Shown here in pieces: positions 15,186 to 24,061 of a DNA stretch of 41,883 nucleotides; within the stretch, counting starts at the first letter, position 1, and each line of letters begins with the position of its first letter. The stretch is from Clostridia bacterium (GTDB lineage Bacteria > Bacillota > Sulfobacillia > SLMV01): NCBI GenBank assembly GCA_003551215.1, contig PUMD01000153.1:1-41883 (forward strand). The letters are read 5' to 3'. The notes below the pieces were generated by a model. That model saw nothing but the letters and a program-made list of their open reading frames with translations, searched no databases and was not told the DNA's origin. The position numbers were made by a program, and so were the translations under genes.

Positions 15186-15518
15186 AATATGAGTTTCCAA
15201 AGACTATCAGATGTTCAGCTAAGACACTTCTGATTGTTAATGTTCTGTGTGAGGAAGTCAAATCCTCCCCGGGCGAAACGGGGGTTCGGGCTGCGTGGGC
15301 AGGTGCTGGCACAAAGAGGCAGGCACCACACCCTCACGCTCTGTACGACGACAAAGCCAGAACCCCATCTTCTATAAAGCCCCTGCCGCCTGATTCAGAA
15401 GGAGACTGCAGGGGCTCCACAGTCCCCTCCCCTGCCGCCGGCAGGGTATCCTTTCGACGGGGGCATGTATGGTTCTTCTGCGCCCTACCCCGGCTGCTTA
15501 CCAGTATCGGGGCTGCCG
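15186..15518. other. intergenic region upstream of the riboswitch, no gene seen
   Basis: No supported coding frame. It should hold the promoter of the riboswitch operon on the minus strand. TTAACA with TGAACA 17 nt further is the best candidate but weak. Two adjacent short hairpins (GAGGA/TCCTC and CCCCG/CGGGG near 15250-15285) and a CCTGCC/GGCAGG palindrome near 15431-15447 are visible without assigned function. Confidence 0.4.
15378..15416 (-). terminator. possible terminator of the deacylase gene
   Basis: AGCCCCTGC and GCAGGGGCT form a perfect nine-pair stem around a 21-nt loop, about 100 bp past the deacylase stop. On the minus strand it is followed by TTATAG, so the T-tract is short. 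It could also be a structured element with another role. Confidence 0.4.
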
Positions 15519-17222
15519 TCACGCCCTCCGCAGCAGCTGACCGGGCCTGCTGCCGGTGATTTCTCCTTCTCTGACGACTGCAGAGCCGTTGACGAATACC
15601 CACTGCACACCATCAGCATAGCTGAAGGGCTTTCCCACAGTAGCCGTCTCTCGAACCGTGGCCGGGGAGAAAGCAACTACATCTGCCTTTCGACCCTCCT
15701 CAAGCAGTCCCCGGTCAGAAAGCCCGAGACGCCGGGCGGGGAAACCGGTCATCTTCCACACGGCCTCCGACCAGCTCAGCAGGCCCAGCTGGCGCACGTA
15801 CCTGTGCAGGATGCGAACAAAGGCACCAAAGTTGCGCGGGTGCAGCCAGGTGGCGTCAAAGACGCCGGTGGCGTTCATCGCGTAGGTATCCGATCCCACC
15901 ATCGACACCGGTGACTTCAGCACAGTTTGCACATCCTCCTCCGCCATGGAAATCTGCTTTATCCGCATGTCGCGCCTGTCGAGGCTGTCGATATACCAGC
16001 TTGTGCAGTCAGTGCCGGCCTCAGCCGCCAGCTGTGCCACTGTCTGCCCGGTGAGGTCTTCATCTGGATGCTCGACCACGTAAACTTCATTCCAGAGTAC
16101 CTGCCCGGGTTCTCCGGAGGCATACTCACGCGATGCTGCCGAGTTCTCCGCGAGCCACTTTCTTATGCGGCTGCGGCGGCCGGCTGCCTCCTCGGGGCTT
16201 TCGTTCGCCGCTTTATTCTGCAGTCGGGCCGGCAGAAGCCTCTGCAGGGGTGCTGGGTATGTGCCGCCGAACCGGTAGGGATAGACATCTACGGTCACGT
16301 CACAGTCGTCCCTCCTTACCTGCTTTATCCTCTGCAGGCTGTCGGATACCAGCCCCCAGCTTGCCCGGCCCATGGCCTTGTGGTGTGAGATCTGCACGGG
16401 AAGGTCGCTGCGTCTGCCGATATCGATGGCTTCGTTGACCGCCTCCAGCATGCGCTCATCCTCGCCGCGGATGTGGGTGGCGTAAAAGCCGCCGCGCGAC
16501 GATACCGCCCCGGTGAGCCTGAGAAGTTCTTCGGCATCGGCATACCGGCTCGGCCGGTAGGTCAGCCCGGTGGATAAGCCGAAGGCTCCGGCTTCCATGG
16601 CCTCTTCTATCAAATACACCATCCGCGACATCTGCTCACCGTCGGCGGGTTCGTCGTCTGTTCCCACGGCCGATGCCCTTACCGGACCGTGTCCAACCAG
16701 GCCTGCTATGTTAATGGCCTTATCATGAGCCTCAAGCGCCTCGCTGTAGTCAGCCCAGCTGTCCCAGCGCGGCCATTCCGCTCCGGCGCGGCCCAGCCAG
16801 GATGACTCGTAACGCCGCCACTGCCTGGCGTAGCTGTAGGCCTCGGGAGTAGCAAGGGGCGCCGGACCGATAGAGCAGTTGCCAATTACATCGGTGGTCA
16901 CCCCCTGCAGCACCTTGGCAGAGGCATCAGGAGCGGCAAAAATAGACAGATCAGAATGGGTGTGAATATCGATGAACCCCGGACACACGACCAATCCTGA
17001 GGCATCGATCACCCGGTCAAATCCCTCCTGTACCTCCCCGTCGGGGTCCTCACATGCTTCAGCGGGCCGCAAACAGGCCTGCAGTACCGATTCTCCCCCG
17101 TCCAGCCGCCTGCGTACGCGGATCTTTACGATGTTTTCGTCCTCTATCACGACATCACCAACGAAGGCTTCACTGCCTGTACCGTCAACGATTACTCCCT
17201 TTTCTATCAGATAACGACTCAT
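15519..17222 (-). CDS. N-acyl-D-amino-acid deacylase (D-aminoacylase family amidohydrolase)
   Basis: 567 residues, amidohydrolase superfamily. It begins with the small beta domain MSRYLIEKGVIVDGTG and then the metal-binding GFIDIHTHSDLS (HxH near residues 86-88). NCSIGPAP carries the cysteine typical of D-aminoacylases, and ATHIRGE, ISHHKAMG and GSDTYAM supply the remaining ligand and catalytic segments. The usual reaction is hydrolysis of N-acyl-D-amino acids or D-dipeptides in the cytosol. I place the start at 17222 because GGAGGG lies 6 nt upstream; a longer frame to 17414 has no ribosome site and an unrelated sequence. It is monocistronic between two long non-coding stretches. Confidence 0.88.
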   Translation of the reverse strand: MSRYLIEKGVIVDGTGSEAFVGDVVIEDENIVKIRVRRRLDGGESVLQACLRPAEACEDPDGEVQEGFDRVIDASGLVVCPGFIDIHTHSDLSIFAAPDASAKVLQGVTTDVIGNCSIGPAPLATPEAYSYARQWRRYESSWLGRAGAEWPRWDSWADYSEALEAHDKAINIAGLVGHGPVRASAVGTDDEPADGEQMSRMVYLIEEAMEAGAFGLSTGLTYRPSRYADAEELLRLTGAVSSRGGFYATHIRGEDERMLEAVNEAIDIGRRSDLPVQISHHKAMGRASWGLVSDSLQRIKQVRRDDCDVTVDVYPYRFGGTYPAPLQRLLPARLQNKAANESPEEAAGRRSRIRKWLAENSAASREYASGEPGQVLWNEVYVVEHPDEDLTGQTVAQLAAEAGTDCTSWYIDSLDRRDMRIKQISMAEEDVQTVLKSPVSMVGSDTYAMNATGVFDATWLHPRNFGAFVRILHRYVRQLGLLSWSEAVWKMTGFPARRLGLSDRGLLEEGRKADVVAFSPATVRETATVGKPFSYADGVQWVFVNGSAVVREGEITGSRPGQLLRRA

Positions 17223-17314
17223 GTCACCCTCCTCAAAAAGCTGCAGGCATCTGTGAACATATGAAAAGCCGCGCTGACCACGAGCTGCCGTCTGACAGGT
17301 GCTTGTTTTTGCCT

Positions 17315-17332
17315 GTGTAGTAGTTTCTACAC
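17315..17332. promoter_or_regulatory. inverted repeat, possible operator of the deacylase gene
   Basis: GTGTAG, six bases, then CTACAC: a perfect 6-bp inverted repeat 93 bp upstream of the deacylase start. Size and spacing suit a dimeric repressor. No regulator gene lies beside it. Confidence 0.25.
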
Positions 17333-17820
17333 CACACGGGCGCCTCCTGCCGCCGATGCATCTGCATTCGACTTCACTGCCTTCGGGCTGAACCGATACC
17401 GGCCCTCGTTCCAAAAACGCTCAAAGCTGTGTCAGCCCGGGTACCATGCCCGCAAACTGCTGGTACCCCAGGTGAGGTGCTGCGGTCCGCAAGCAGGGTG
17501 AAATAACCACGCAAAGACTCGCCGCATACTCTGAAAACAGGCAGCCCAAAAGGCTCCGCACGCGCGTTGAGTCAGATTTTCGCCTGCTGTATGGAGAAAA
17601 CCCCTTTAAGAAAAGGGCTGGAAACAGCGCCGGCACTGAGTCAGCATCACCGGCAGCTTCGCCTTTCCTTTTTTGCTCCGGTGGACAGCAGACGATGGCC
17701 TCTCGGCGATCTGCGCGTCGCTACCCGGAAAGACACTTCCCCGCCAGTGAGCACAATCGAGGCGGGAATCGTTCTGGAACAATTGACAGGTAAGCGGGTG
17801 CGGGCTCATTGTCATCCCGG

Positions 17821-18012
17821 ATACCGGTGAAGGTTTGCTGCATCGCTGACCTCCGGAGAACATCGTCCGACTCCCATCTGCTGTCAATCAACAGCGCTGT
17901 GAGCATGGCCCGTGCGGTGCAGGGGCTGCCCCGCCGGGTGATAATCTGGGGTGTAGTACCGGAGGCATCACGTCAGGTACTCGACGATGCCCTGCGCATG
18001 CTGAAGTCCTGA
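17821..18012 (+). pseudogene. possible 3' remnant of a hydrogenase maturation protease
   Basis: The frame ending at 18012 reads DSHLLSINSAVSMARAVQ, then LPRRVIIWGVVPEAS and a closing helix DDALRMLK. This resembles the C-terminal half of HycI/HybD-type endopeptidases (a histidine-containing H-x-LSL-x-AL-x-LA stretch followed by V-x-x-x-GI-x-PE). No N-terminal half with the expected G-x-GN-x-x-x-x-DD motif is found upstream in any frame, so it would be a degraded fragment. The resemblance is recalled by eye and could be coincidence. Confidence 0.22.
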
Positions 18013-18358
18013 TCCCGGGTTGCGGTGCCCTGCTGATAACGAAAGAGCCTCCGCTTCGGGCTGCAGTCAATCGTCGATGGGGTGCCTGCTCAAAACCCGG
18101 GCACAGGACTCCCTTTTCACAACCGTTGTGTGCCGGCTGAATGAATGCTTCAGGGTGGCAAAAACTAATAAAGACTGGTAATATTGATGCAAAGCCTTGC
18201 AGCAGTTCTGTCCATAAGGTGAGGTTTCCACCTGTACCCTGTATTGTCTTCTGATCGTCGCCGTCGTCGGCATACCCTGTTGGACGAAGCATTCGCAGAT
18301 TTAGAATTCTCGTCCGCCTCAGACCTATCCAATTTTGAGCAGACTGGGGGGCACAGCT

Positions 18359-19615
18359 ATGACCACCAGCCGCACAGATGATCAGTCGCAGGTCAGCGAC
18401 GAGGACCACAGAAACCACCTGCTCATTCTGAGCCGCGTCTCCGCCGCAGTAAGCGGATTGGGTGACCTTGACGCCGTTTTGCGGGTGGGGCTCGATAAAA
18501 CGCTTGAATACATGGAGGGTGTAGCCGGCGGCATCATGCTGCTGGACAGACACAGCTCCCTTCTGCACTACCGCGTCTACCGCGGTCTTTCCGAGGAGTA
18601 CGCAGAGAAAATGCAGCTGAAGATGGGTGAGGGCCTGGCGGGCCGGGTCGCGCAGACCGGACGGGCAGTGCTGGTGGATGACATTTCGCAGGAGCCCGAC
18701 GCCGCCCGCCCCCGGCTCATCGACATGGAGGGGCTGCGGGCCTTCATCAGCGTCCCGCTGCGTTCGAAGGAGCGGGTGCTGGGGGTGATGAACTGCGCCA
18801 GCCGTATGCCCAGGCATTTCACCCGCCGCGACATGCACCTGCTGCACTCGCTGGGTGACCAGCTGGGCACGGCAGTCGACCAGGCCCAGCTGTACGAGAA
18901 GCTCAACCGAAGTAAACACCAGTACTGGCGAATAGCCCGGCGCCTGATAGTCGCCCAGGAGGAGGAACGCGAACGGATCGCCCGCGACCTGCACGACGAT
19001 ACCAGCCAGGCCCTCGCCGGTCTGACCCTCAAGATGCAGGTGTTGCGGGAGATGTGCGACCTGCTGGACATAGAAAACGCTGAGTTCCGCCGCATTCTGC
19101 AACAGGCCCATCAGGCGGCCACCCAGATCAACCAGGAAGTGGGCAAGATCATCGCCGATCTGCGCCCGACTCTCCTCAGCACCCTCGGGTTGACTCCCGC
19201 CATACGTCAGTACGCCGAATCCAACCTGTCGCCGCTGGGTATAGAAGTACAGTGCAGATTTGACGACCTGAAGGTGCGCCTCAACCGTGAGGTGGAGGTG
19301 GCCCTGTTCCGCTGGGCGCAGGGAGCCATCGGCAACGTCATAAGGCACGCCGATGCAGACCGGGTGGATATCTCCCTGCAGCGGCGCGGTGATCAGCTGC
19401 AGCTTACGGTAGCGGACGACGGGCGGGGATTCGACCCCAGCCGGGTAGACCACACCGAGGACGGTCAGGGAACCGGTCTTCTGATAATGAAGCAGCGCCT
19501 CGAGCTGGTAGGGGGGCGCTGCATAATAGACTCTCATCCGGGGCAGGGAACCCAAGTGGCAGCGCAATTCCCCCTTCAGGCCGTCGAATCGCCGCATCTC
19601 GACGACGGGAGGTGA
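18359..19615 (+). CDS. cytosolic GAF-domain sensor histidine kinase (NarX/HisKA_3 class)
   Basis: 418 residues from the ATG at 18359; a TTG eight codons upstream is an alternative. No membrane helix. A GAF domain (about 25-180) precedes a short coiled stretch. The HisKA_3 dimerisation segment follows with phospho-acceptor H212 in IARDLHDDTSQALAG (HDxxxQ pattern). The HATPase domain has IGNVIRHA for the N-box, VADDGRGFD and GTGLLIMKQRL. It autophosphorylates and should pass phosphate to the NarL-type regulator encoded 5 bp downstream, and possibly to the related dual-receiver protein at 26718. The signal bound by GAF is unknown; redox or gas sensing is common in this class. Confidence 0.93.
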   Translation: MTTSRTDDQSQVSDEDHRNHLLILSRVSAAVSGLGDLDAVLRVGLDKTLEYMEGVAGGIMLLDRHSSLLHYRVYRGLSEEYAEKMQLKMGEGLAGRVAQTGRAVLVDDISQEPDAARPRLIDMEGLRAFISVPLRSKERVLGVMNCASRMPRHFTRRDMHLLHSLGDQLGTAVDQAQLYEKLNRSKHQYWRIARRLIVAQEEERERIARDLHDDTSQALAGLTLKMQVLREMCDLLDIENAEFRRILQQAHQAATQINQEVGKIIADLRPTLLSTLGLTPAIRQYAESNLSPLGIEVQCRFDDLKVRLNREVEVALFRWAQGAIGNVIRHADADRVDISLQRRGDQLQLTVADDGRGFDPSRVDHTEDGQGTGLLIMKQRLELVGGRCIIDSHPGQGTQVAAQFPLQAVESPHLDDGR

Positions 19616-19620
19616 GCCGC

Positions 19621-20274
19621 ATGGAGGCCATCAGGGTGATGATAGTCGACGACCACGCCATCGTTCGCGAGGGGGTGCGGGCCCTTTTGGACCTGTCCCC
19701 GGAGGTTAAAGTGGTGGGCGAGGCGGACAACGGACGCGAGGCCCTGCAGAAAATGGTGCAGCTTCAGCCGGATGTGGTGCTTATGGACATAATGATGCCG
19801 GTGATGGACGGCCTGGAGGCGACCAGGCGGCTTACCGACGACCACCCGGACATCAAGGTCCTGGTTTTGACCCAGTACGATGAGAAGGAATATGTCTTCC
19901 CCATAATAGAGGCCGGTGCTCACGGGTTTATGAGCAAGACTGCCGCCTCGTCCCAGCTGGTCTCGGCCATACGGTCTGTGCACCGGGGGGACTCCTTTCT
20001 GTCCCCTTCCATCGCCCGGTTCTTCGTCGACGCATACCACTCGGGCAGCTCCGGTAAGATCAATGACCCCTATCAGCAGCTGACCGCCAGAGAGCAGCAG
20101 GTGCTCAAGATGCTGGCCGAGGGTTACACCGGCCGCGAGATAGCCGGAATGCTCGATCTGAGTGCAAAGACCATCGACGGCTACCGCACCAACCTGATGC
20201 GGAAGCTGGACCTGCACAACCGCGTTGAGCTGGTGAAATACGCCCTGCGGCGCGGGATAATCAAGCTGGACTGA
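19621..20274 (+). CDS. NarL/FixJ-type response regulator
   Basis: 217 residues from the ATG at 19621, with GGGAGG 8 nt upstream; a GTG at 19612 would overlap the kinase stop. The receiver domain carries the acidic pair VDDH, phospho-acceptor D56 in VLMDIMMP, T in VLTQYD and K in GFMSK. The C-terminal LuxR-type helix-turn-helix (LTAREQQVLKMLAEG, then AKTIDGYRTNLMRKL) binds DNA. It is the cognate partner of the kinase just upstream and converges on the MetF operon. Targets could include that operon, but no shared binding site was identified. Confidence 0.95.
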   Translation: MEAIRVMIVDDHAIVREGVRALLDLSPEVKVVGEADNGREALQKMVQLQPDVVLMDIMMPVMDGLEATRRLTDDHPDIKVLVLTQYDEKEYVFPIIEAGAHGFMSKTAASSQLVSAIRSVHRGDSFLSPSIARFFVDAYHSGSSGKINDPYQQLTAREQQVLKMLAEGYTGREIAGMLDLSAKTIDGYRTNLMRKLDLHNRVELVKYALRRGIIKLD

Positions 20275-20275
20275 A

Positions 20276-20312
20276 GGGCGGCCCCGCAGGAGGATGCTGT
20301 CTGGGGCCGCCC
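20276..20312. terminator. bidirectional hairpin between the regulator and metF
   Basis: GGGCGGCCCC and GGGGCCGCCC form a perfect ten-pair GC stem with a 17-nt loop, between two convergent genes (stop codons at 20274 and 20318). There is no strong T-tract on either side, so termination efficiency is uncertain. Confidence 0.6.
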
Positions 20313-20317
20313 CACCG

Positions 20318-21202
20318 TCAGAGACCGGCGGACTTCAGAATATCCAGTACTGATTCCTCCGCATTTATGGCCATAATATGGACTCCATCGCAAAGCGAGT
20401 TTTCCCGTATGGCAGAGACCAGGCCGGCGGCGATGTCCACTCCGACTGAACGTTGATCAGCCCGGGAAGTCTGCTTCATCCTCTGCAGCAGGGAGTCGGG
20501 TACGTTTATGCCTGGAAGGTTCTGGTCCACGAACCGGGCCATCCGGTATGAGGTCAGAAGCAAAATTCCGGCCAGCACCCCCACCTCGTGTTTCCGCACC
20601 CGGCTCATGAAGGCATCCAGCAGGTCGAGGTCGAACACCGCCTGCGTCTGGAAAAACTGCGCCCCGGCTTCAACTTTCTGGGCGAATTTGATCAGCTGCG
20701 GCTGCAGCGGGTCTGCACCGGGGGTAACCACTGCTCCCGGATAGAAACCGATATCACCGGTCAGGGAATTGCCGGCAGCATCCACCCCCCTGTGCATACC
20801 CTCTATGACCCGCAGCAGCTGAACCGAATCCAGGTCAAATACCCCCATGGCCTGGGGGTGGTCGCCGGTTACAACTGAGTCGCCGGTGAGGCACAGAACG
20901 TTGGTTATTCCCCGCACACCAGCGAACAGAAGGTCTCCCTGCAGCGCCAGTCGGTTGCGGTCCCGACAGGTCATCTGAAGTATGGGTTCTCCCCCGCGTT
21001 CCTGAATCGCAAGACACCCCGCCAGCGAGGACAGCCGCATGACGGAACTCTGATTGTCAGTAATGTTCATTGCGTGCACCTGGCCGCTGAGCATATCGAT
21101 GTGTTCTTCCATTTTACAGGTGTCTGTCCCCTTCGGGGGACCTATCTCGCAGGTGACGGCGAACTCTCCCTTCTTCAGGGTCTGCTGAAGCCGGCTGGTC
21201 AT
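20318..21202 (-). CDS. metF: 5,10-methylenetetrahydrofolate reductase, MetF subunit
   Basis: 294 residues, one FAD-containing TIM barrel of the short MetF type. Family landmarks: FAVTCEIGPPKG near the N-terminus (catalytic Glu in the CEIGP strand), MNITDNQ, QMTCRDRNRLALQGDLLFAG and CLTGDSV near 105. GAQFFQTQAVFD near 180 is the folate/NAD-binding strand region. The enzyme reduces methylene-THF to methyl-THF in the methyl branch of the acetyl-CoA pathway. It overlaps metV by 4 bp and is the last gene of a six-gene operon with NuoE/NuoF-like and FdhA-like subunits. The likely electron donor therefore arrives through that module rather than by direct NADH binding. Confidence 0.95.
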   Translation of the reverse strand: MTSRLQQTLKKGEFAVTCEIGPPKGTDTCKMEEHIDMLSGQVHAMNITDNQSSVMRLSSLAGCLAIQERGGEPILQMTCRDRNRLALQGDLLFAGVRGITNVLCLTGDSVVTGDHPQAMGVFDLDSVQLLRVIEGMHRGVDAAGNSLTGDIGFYPGAVVTPGADPLQPQLIKFAQKVEAGAQFFQTQAVFDLDLLDAFMSRVRKHEVGVLAGILLLTSYRMARFVDQNLPGINVPDSLLQRMKQTSRADQRSVGVDIAAGLVSAIRENSLCDGVHIMAINAEESVLDILKSAGL

Positions 21203-21864
21203 GGCTCATCTCCCACTTCCCGATTCAAATCGGCCATGCGCGGTACCAACATTACGTGATGATCGCGCGGTGGACGGTATCTGTGCATCAGGTGCAGCTG
21301 GTCTCGTTCTTCAAGCCGCTGGTATATCAGGGTGTATGCGCAGTCCCGGTCGGGATCAACCTCGCATTTGCCGCCGTCGGTGCCCCCGCAGGGACCGTTG
21401 AGCAGCCCCTTATGACAGGCCGTCACCGGACAAATGCCGGCGGTTTCTCCCAAAATGCACTGCCCGCACTGCCGGCAGACTTCCTCGAAATGCCCCGGGG
21501 CCTGCTCCAGCCCTATGAACATGGTGTCCAGAGCTGGTACCGCCGGCCTGCCGACATAAGCGCCTATGCGCTGCACGCCCAGCGCGCACGCCATAACCAG
21601 TACGCACTCGGCGTAGCTTAAGGCGTCGCCGGTTTTTCGCAGGTCTATTTCGGCCATCTCATCGCAGGCGGTCGGCAGCACCGCCCAGCCGGTCACCCAT
21701 TTTCCCCTCTGCTGCATTTCATCCCGCATCCGCTGCACCTGCCCTACTCCCCCGGTCTCGGTGACGGTTGCACAGGTACCGCACCCCAGTATATACAGCC
21801 GCTCAAAGGATTCGGTGCAGGCTGCTATCTCCGAGATGTCTTTTTGTCTGGTGATGGATCTCAC
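21199..21864 (-). CDS. metV: MetV: MTHFR C-terminal-type cysteine-rich partner subunit
   Basis: 221 residues from a GTG at 21864 that overlaps the nuoF stop as GTGA and has GGGAGG 6 nt upstream. A frame extending to 21984 is a shadow of nuoF. An N-terminal CGTCAT and a C-terminal cluster (CRQCGQCILG, then GICPVTACHKGLLNGPCGG, then KCEV and CAYTLIY) match MTHFR_C/MetV proteins. These carry Zn and/or Fe-S clusters and are required for MetF activity in acetogens such as Moorella. It should connect the flavin of MetF to an electron-donating complex. Confidence 0.9.
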   Translation of the reverse strand: MRSITRQKDISEIAACTESFERLYILGCGTCATVTETGGVGQVQRMRDEMQQRGKWVTGWAVLPTACDEMAEIDLRKTGDALSYAECVLVMACALGVQRIGAYVGRPAVPALDTMFIGLEQAPGHFEEVCRQCGQCILGETAGICPVTACHKGLLNGPCGGTDGGKCEVDPDRDCAYTLIYQRLEERDQLHLMHRYRPPRDHHVMLVPRMADLNREVGDEP

Positions 21865-23570
21865 GGGCAGCCTCCCTTCAGGTTCGCTCCGACTCCACCG
21901 GCCGGGAGGCCGCCGGGCTGAAATTCCCGCCCCTGCTCGCCTGGGCGGACGGAAGCGCGAACCTCGCAGACTCCCAGCGGGCATTTACCTTCCCGGATGT
22001 GAGCCAGGTATTCCTCCTTGAAGTACTCCAAAGTGGCCAAAACGGGGTTGGAACAGGTCTGACCCAGCCCGCACAGCGAGGCGTGCTTCACTGTGTCGGC
22101 TACTTCGCGCAGCAGCACCAGATCCTCCCGTGCTCCCCTCCCGGTAGCAATCCTGGTCAGTATCCGCACCATCTGCCCGGTACCCAGGCGGCAGGGAGCA
22201 CACTGACCACAGGACTCCGAGCAGGCGAAGTCCATGAAGAAGCGGGCAACATCCACCATGCATGCATCCTCGTCGAGGACCAGCATGCCCCCCGAACCCA
22301 TGGTCGAACCCAGCTCCTGCAGCGCCTCGTAATCGACGGGCGCATCCAGTCGGTCTGCCGGGAGCGATCCCCCCGCCGGCCCGCCTGTGTGAACTGCCTT
22401 GACTTTCCGGCCGTCCGGTATACCGCCGCCTATGTCGATGATTTCCGCCAGCGGCGTGCCCATCGGAACTTCCACCAGCCCGCTGTAGCGGATGTTCCCG
22501 GTGAGGGCGAAAACCGCAGTCCCGGCGCTCTGCGGTGTCCCCAGGGAGGAAAACCACCCGGGGCCCCGGTCAACGATGACCGGCACGAAGGCCAGCGTCT
22601 TGACGTTGTTTATCACCGTGGGCTTGCCGCCTAGTCCGACGTCGGTGGGGAAGGGTGGACGGGGACGCGGCATGCCCCGCCGGCTTTGTATCGACGCCAG
22701 CAGCGCGGTCTCTTCCCCGCAGACGAAAGCCCCCGCCCCCTCCTTGATTTCCAGGTCAAAGCTGAAACCCGAACCCAGCAGATCGCTTCCCAAAAACCCC
22801 TTATCCCGGGCATCCTCGATGGCTTTTTGCACCCGGCGGACCGCCAGCGGATATTCAGCCCGGATGTACAGATATCCCCGGCGGGCTCCGACCGCGTAGC
22901 CGGCTATTATCATCCCTTCCACAACCGCGTGCGGGTCGCCCTCGAGCACCGAGCGGTCGGTGAAGGCACCCGGGTTGCCCTCATCAGCGTTGCATACCAC
23001 GTATTTGACATCCGACGACGACCGCCGGGCGAACCTCCATTTGCGGCCGGTGGGAAACCCGGCGCCTCCGCGCCCCCTCAACCCGGAGTCCTCGACCAGC
23101 TCGATGACATCCTCGGGGCGCATGGTGGACAGCACCAGCTGCAGGGCGCCGTAGCCGCCGCGGTCAACGTAGTGTTCTATCTTTTCGGGGTTGATGCGAC
23201 CGCAGTTGCGGAGCGCCACCCTTCGCTGCCGCCGGAAGAAATCGACATCGGCGTAGCGGGCGGCCGTCCTGCCGGTCACAGGATCGCGGTGAAATAGATG
23301 CTGCACCGGGCGACCTCCGCTGAGGTGCTCGCGAACTATGACCTCTGCATCCGGGGGCTGTATGCCGTTGTAGAAGAATCCGGATGGTTCGACCACCACG
23401 CTCGGCCCCTGCGAGCAAAGCCCGTGGCCGTGGCATCCGCTTATTTCAAGAGACACGTGATCCAGCCCCAGCCGATCGATCTCCCGTCGGAAGGCCGCAT
23501 GCAGTCCGACGGCCCCCCTGGCCACGCAGGGAGTCTCGTGACACACCAGCACCCGGTGAGGAGTTACCAC
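21861..23570 (-). CDS. nuoF: NuoF/HydB-like NADH-binding flavoprotein subunit
   Basis: 569 residues. An N-terminal thioredoxin-like [2Fe-2S] domain (CHETPC, then GCHGHGLC) is followed by the NADH/FMN Rossmann region (RGRGGAGFPTGRKW near 170, CNADEGNPGAF), an SLBB segment and the N3-type [4Fe-4S] motif SCGQCAPCRLGT with a later Cys. It ends soon after KCPLGVCEV, so the two-[4Fe-4S] ferredoxin extension of bifurcating HydB/HymB-type subunits is missing. The GTG start overlaps nuoE (GTGGTAA). It should oxidise NADH and feed electrons through NuoE and the FdhA-like subunit to MetVF. Asn in place of the common Asp in DEGDPGA is a small deviation. Confidence 0.92.
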   Translation of the reverse strand: MVTPHRVLVCHETPCVARGAVGLHAAFRREIDRLGLDHVSLEISGCHGHGLCSQGPSVVVEPSGFFYNGIQPPDAEVIVREHLSGGRPVQHLFHRDPVTGRTAARYADVDFFRRQRRVALRNCGRINPEKIEHYVDRGGYGALQLVLSTMRPEDVIELVEDSGLRGRGGAGFPTGRKWRFARRSSSDVKYVVCNADEGNPGAFTDRSVLEGDPHAVVEGMIIAGYAVGARRGYLYIRAEYPLAVRRVQKAIEDARDKGFLGSDLLGSGFSFDLEIKEGAGAFVCGEETALLASIQSRRGMPRPRPPFPTDVGLGGKPTVINNVKTLAFVPVIVDRGPGWFSSLGTPQSAGTAVFALTGNIRYSGLVEVPMGTPLAEIIDIGGGIPDGRKVKAVHTGGPAGGSLPADRLDAPVDYEALQELGSTMGSGGMLVLDEDACMVDVARFFMDFACSESCGQCAPCRLGTGQMVRILTRIATGRGAREDLVLLREVADTVKHASLCGLGQTCSNPVLATLEYFKEEYLAHIREGKCPLGVCEVRASVRPGEQGREFQPGGLPAGGVGANLKGGCP

Positions 23571-24061
23571 GGTTCCTCCTCCTCTCTGTCCTGCAGAAGC
23601 TGTTCTATCTTCTGGGGAGTCATGCGCCCGTGCACCTCGTCGTCGACCAGCACATTCGGGGCAAGCCCGCAGGCTCCAACGCAGGCTACGGACTCCAGCG
23701 AATAAGCCAGGTCAGCGGTGGTCTCTCCTTCACTTATCTGCAGTATATCCCTCAGCCTGATCATCACTTCCGGGCCGCCGCGCACGTGACAGGCGGTGCC
23801 CCGGCAGGTCCTTATGACTGTCCTGCCACGCGGAGTATCCCGCAGCTGCTCGTAAAAGGATATGACTCCCTGGATCTCTACCGGTGACGGTCCCAGCGCC
23901 TGCGAGATGAGCCTCACGCACTGCGGCGGAATGTAGCCGATGCGCTGCTGCGTCTTTTGCAGCACAGGAATGAGGGGCCATTGGTGCCCGGCATAATCGC
24001 TCAGTACCTCCCGTACAATGCTGCGGTAGATGTCAGTGATCAGTTCCGAATTATCTCTCAT
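23564..24061 (-). CDS. nuoE: NuoE/HydA-type thioredoxin-like [2Fe-2S] subunit
   Basis: 165 residues. A helical N-terminus (LIPVLQKTQQRIGYIPPQ) is followed by the thioredoxin-like fold carrying four Cys ligands in CRGTAC and CVGACGLAPNV. This is the NuoE/HoxE/HydC-type subunit that holds the N1a [2Fe-2S] cluster next to the FMN subunit. The ATG overlaps the FdhA-like stop by 11 bp and its stop overlaps nuoF, so it is coupled on both sides. It forms the NADH-input module together with NuoF. Confidence 0.93.
   Translation of the reverse strand: MRDNSELITDIYRSIVREVLSDYAGHQWPLIPVLQKTQQRIGYIPPQCVRLISQALGPSPVEIQGVISFYEQLRDTPRGRTVIRTCRGTACHVRGGPEVMIRLRDILQISEGETTADLAYSLESVACVGACGLAPNVLVDDEVHGRMTPQKIEQLLQDREEEEPW

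Larger units (their letters stand above)
17223..18358. other. gene-poor interval between deacylase and histidine kinase
   Basis: About 1.1 kb without a convincing intact gene. Frames of 60-90 codons occur on both strands but read as chance sequence, except for the remnant at 17821-18012. The plus-strand promoter of the histidine kinase should lie in the AT-richer part near 18160-18340. Confidence 0.5.

Noticed and set aside
17888..19597. Long minus-strand open frame of 569 codons opposite the histidine kinase
   Set aside because: The plus-strand kinase has all catalytic motifs in order; the minus-strand frame is its shadow.
21865..21984. Longer MetV start at 21984
   Set aside because: The extra 40 residues are Arg/Pro-rich out-of-frame nuoF sequence without a ribosome site, whereas the GTG at 21864 has GGGAGG and a 4-bp stop/start overlap.
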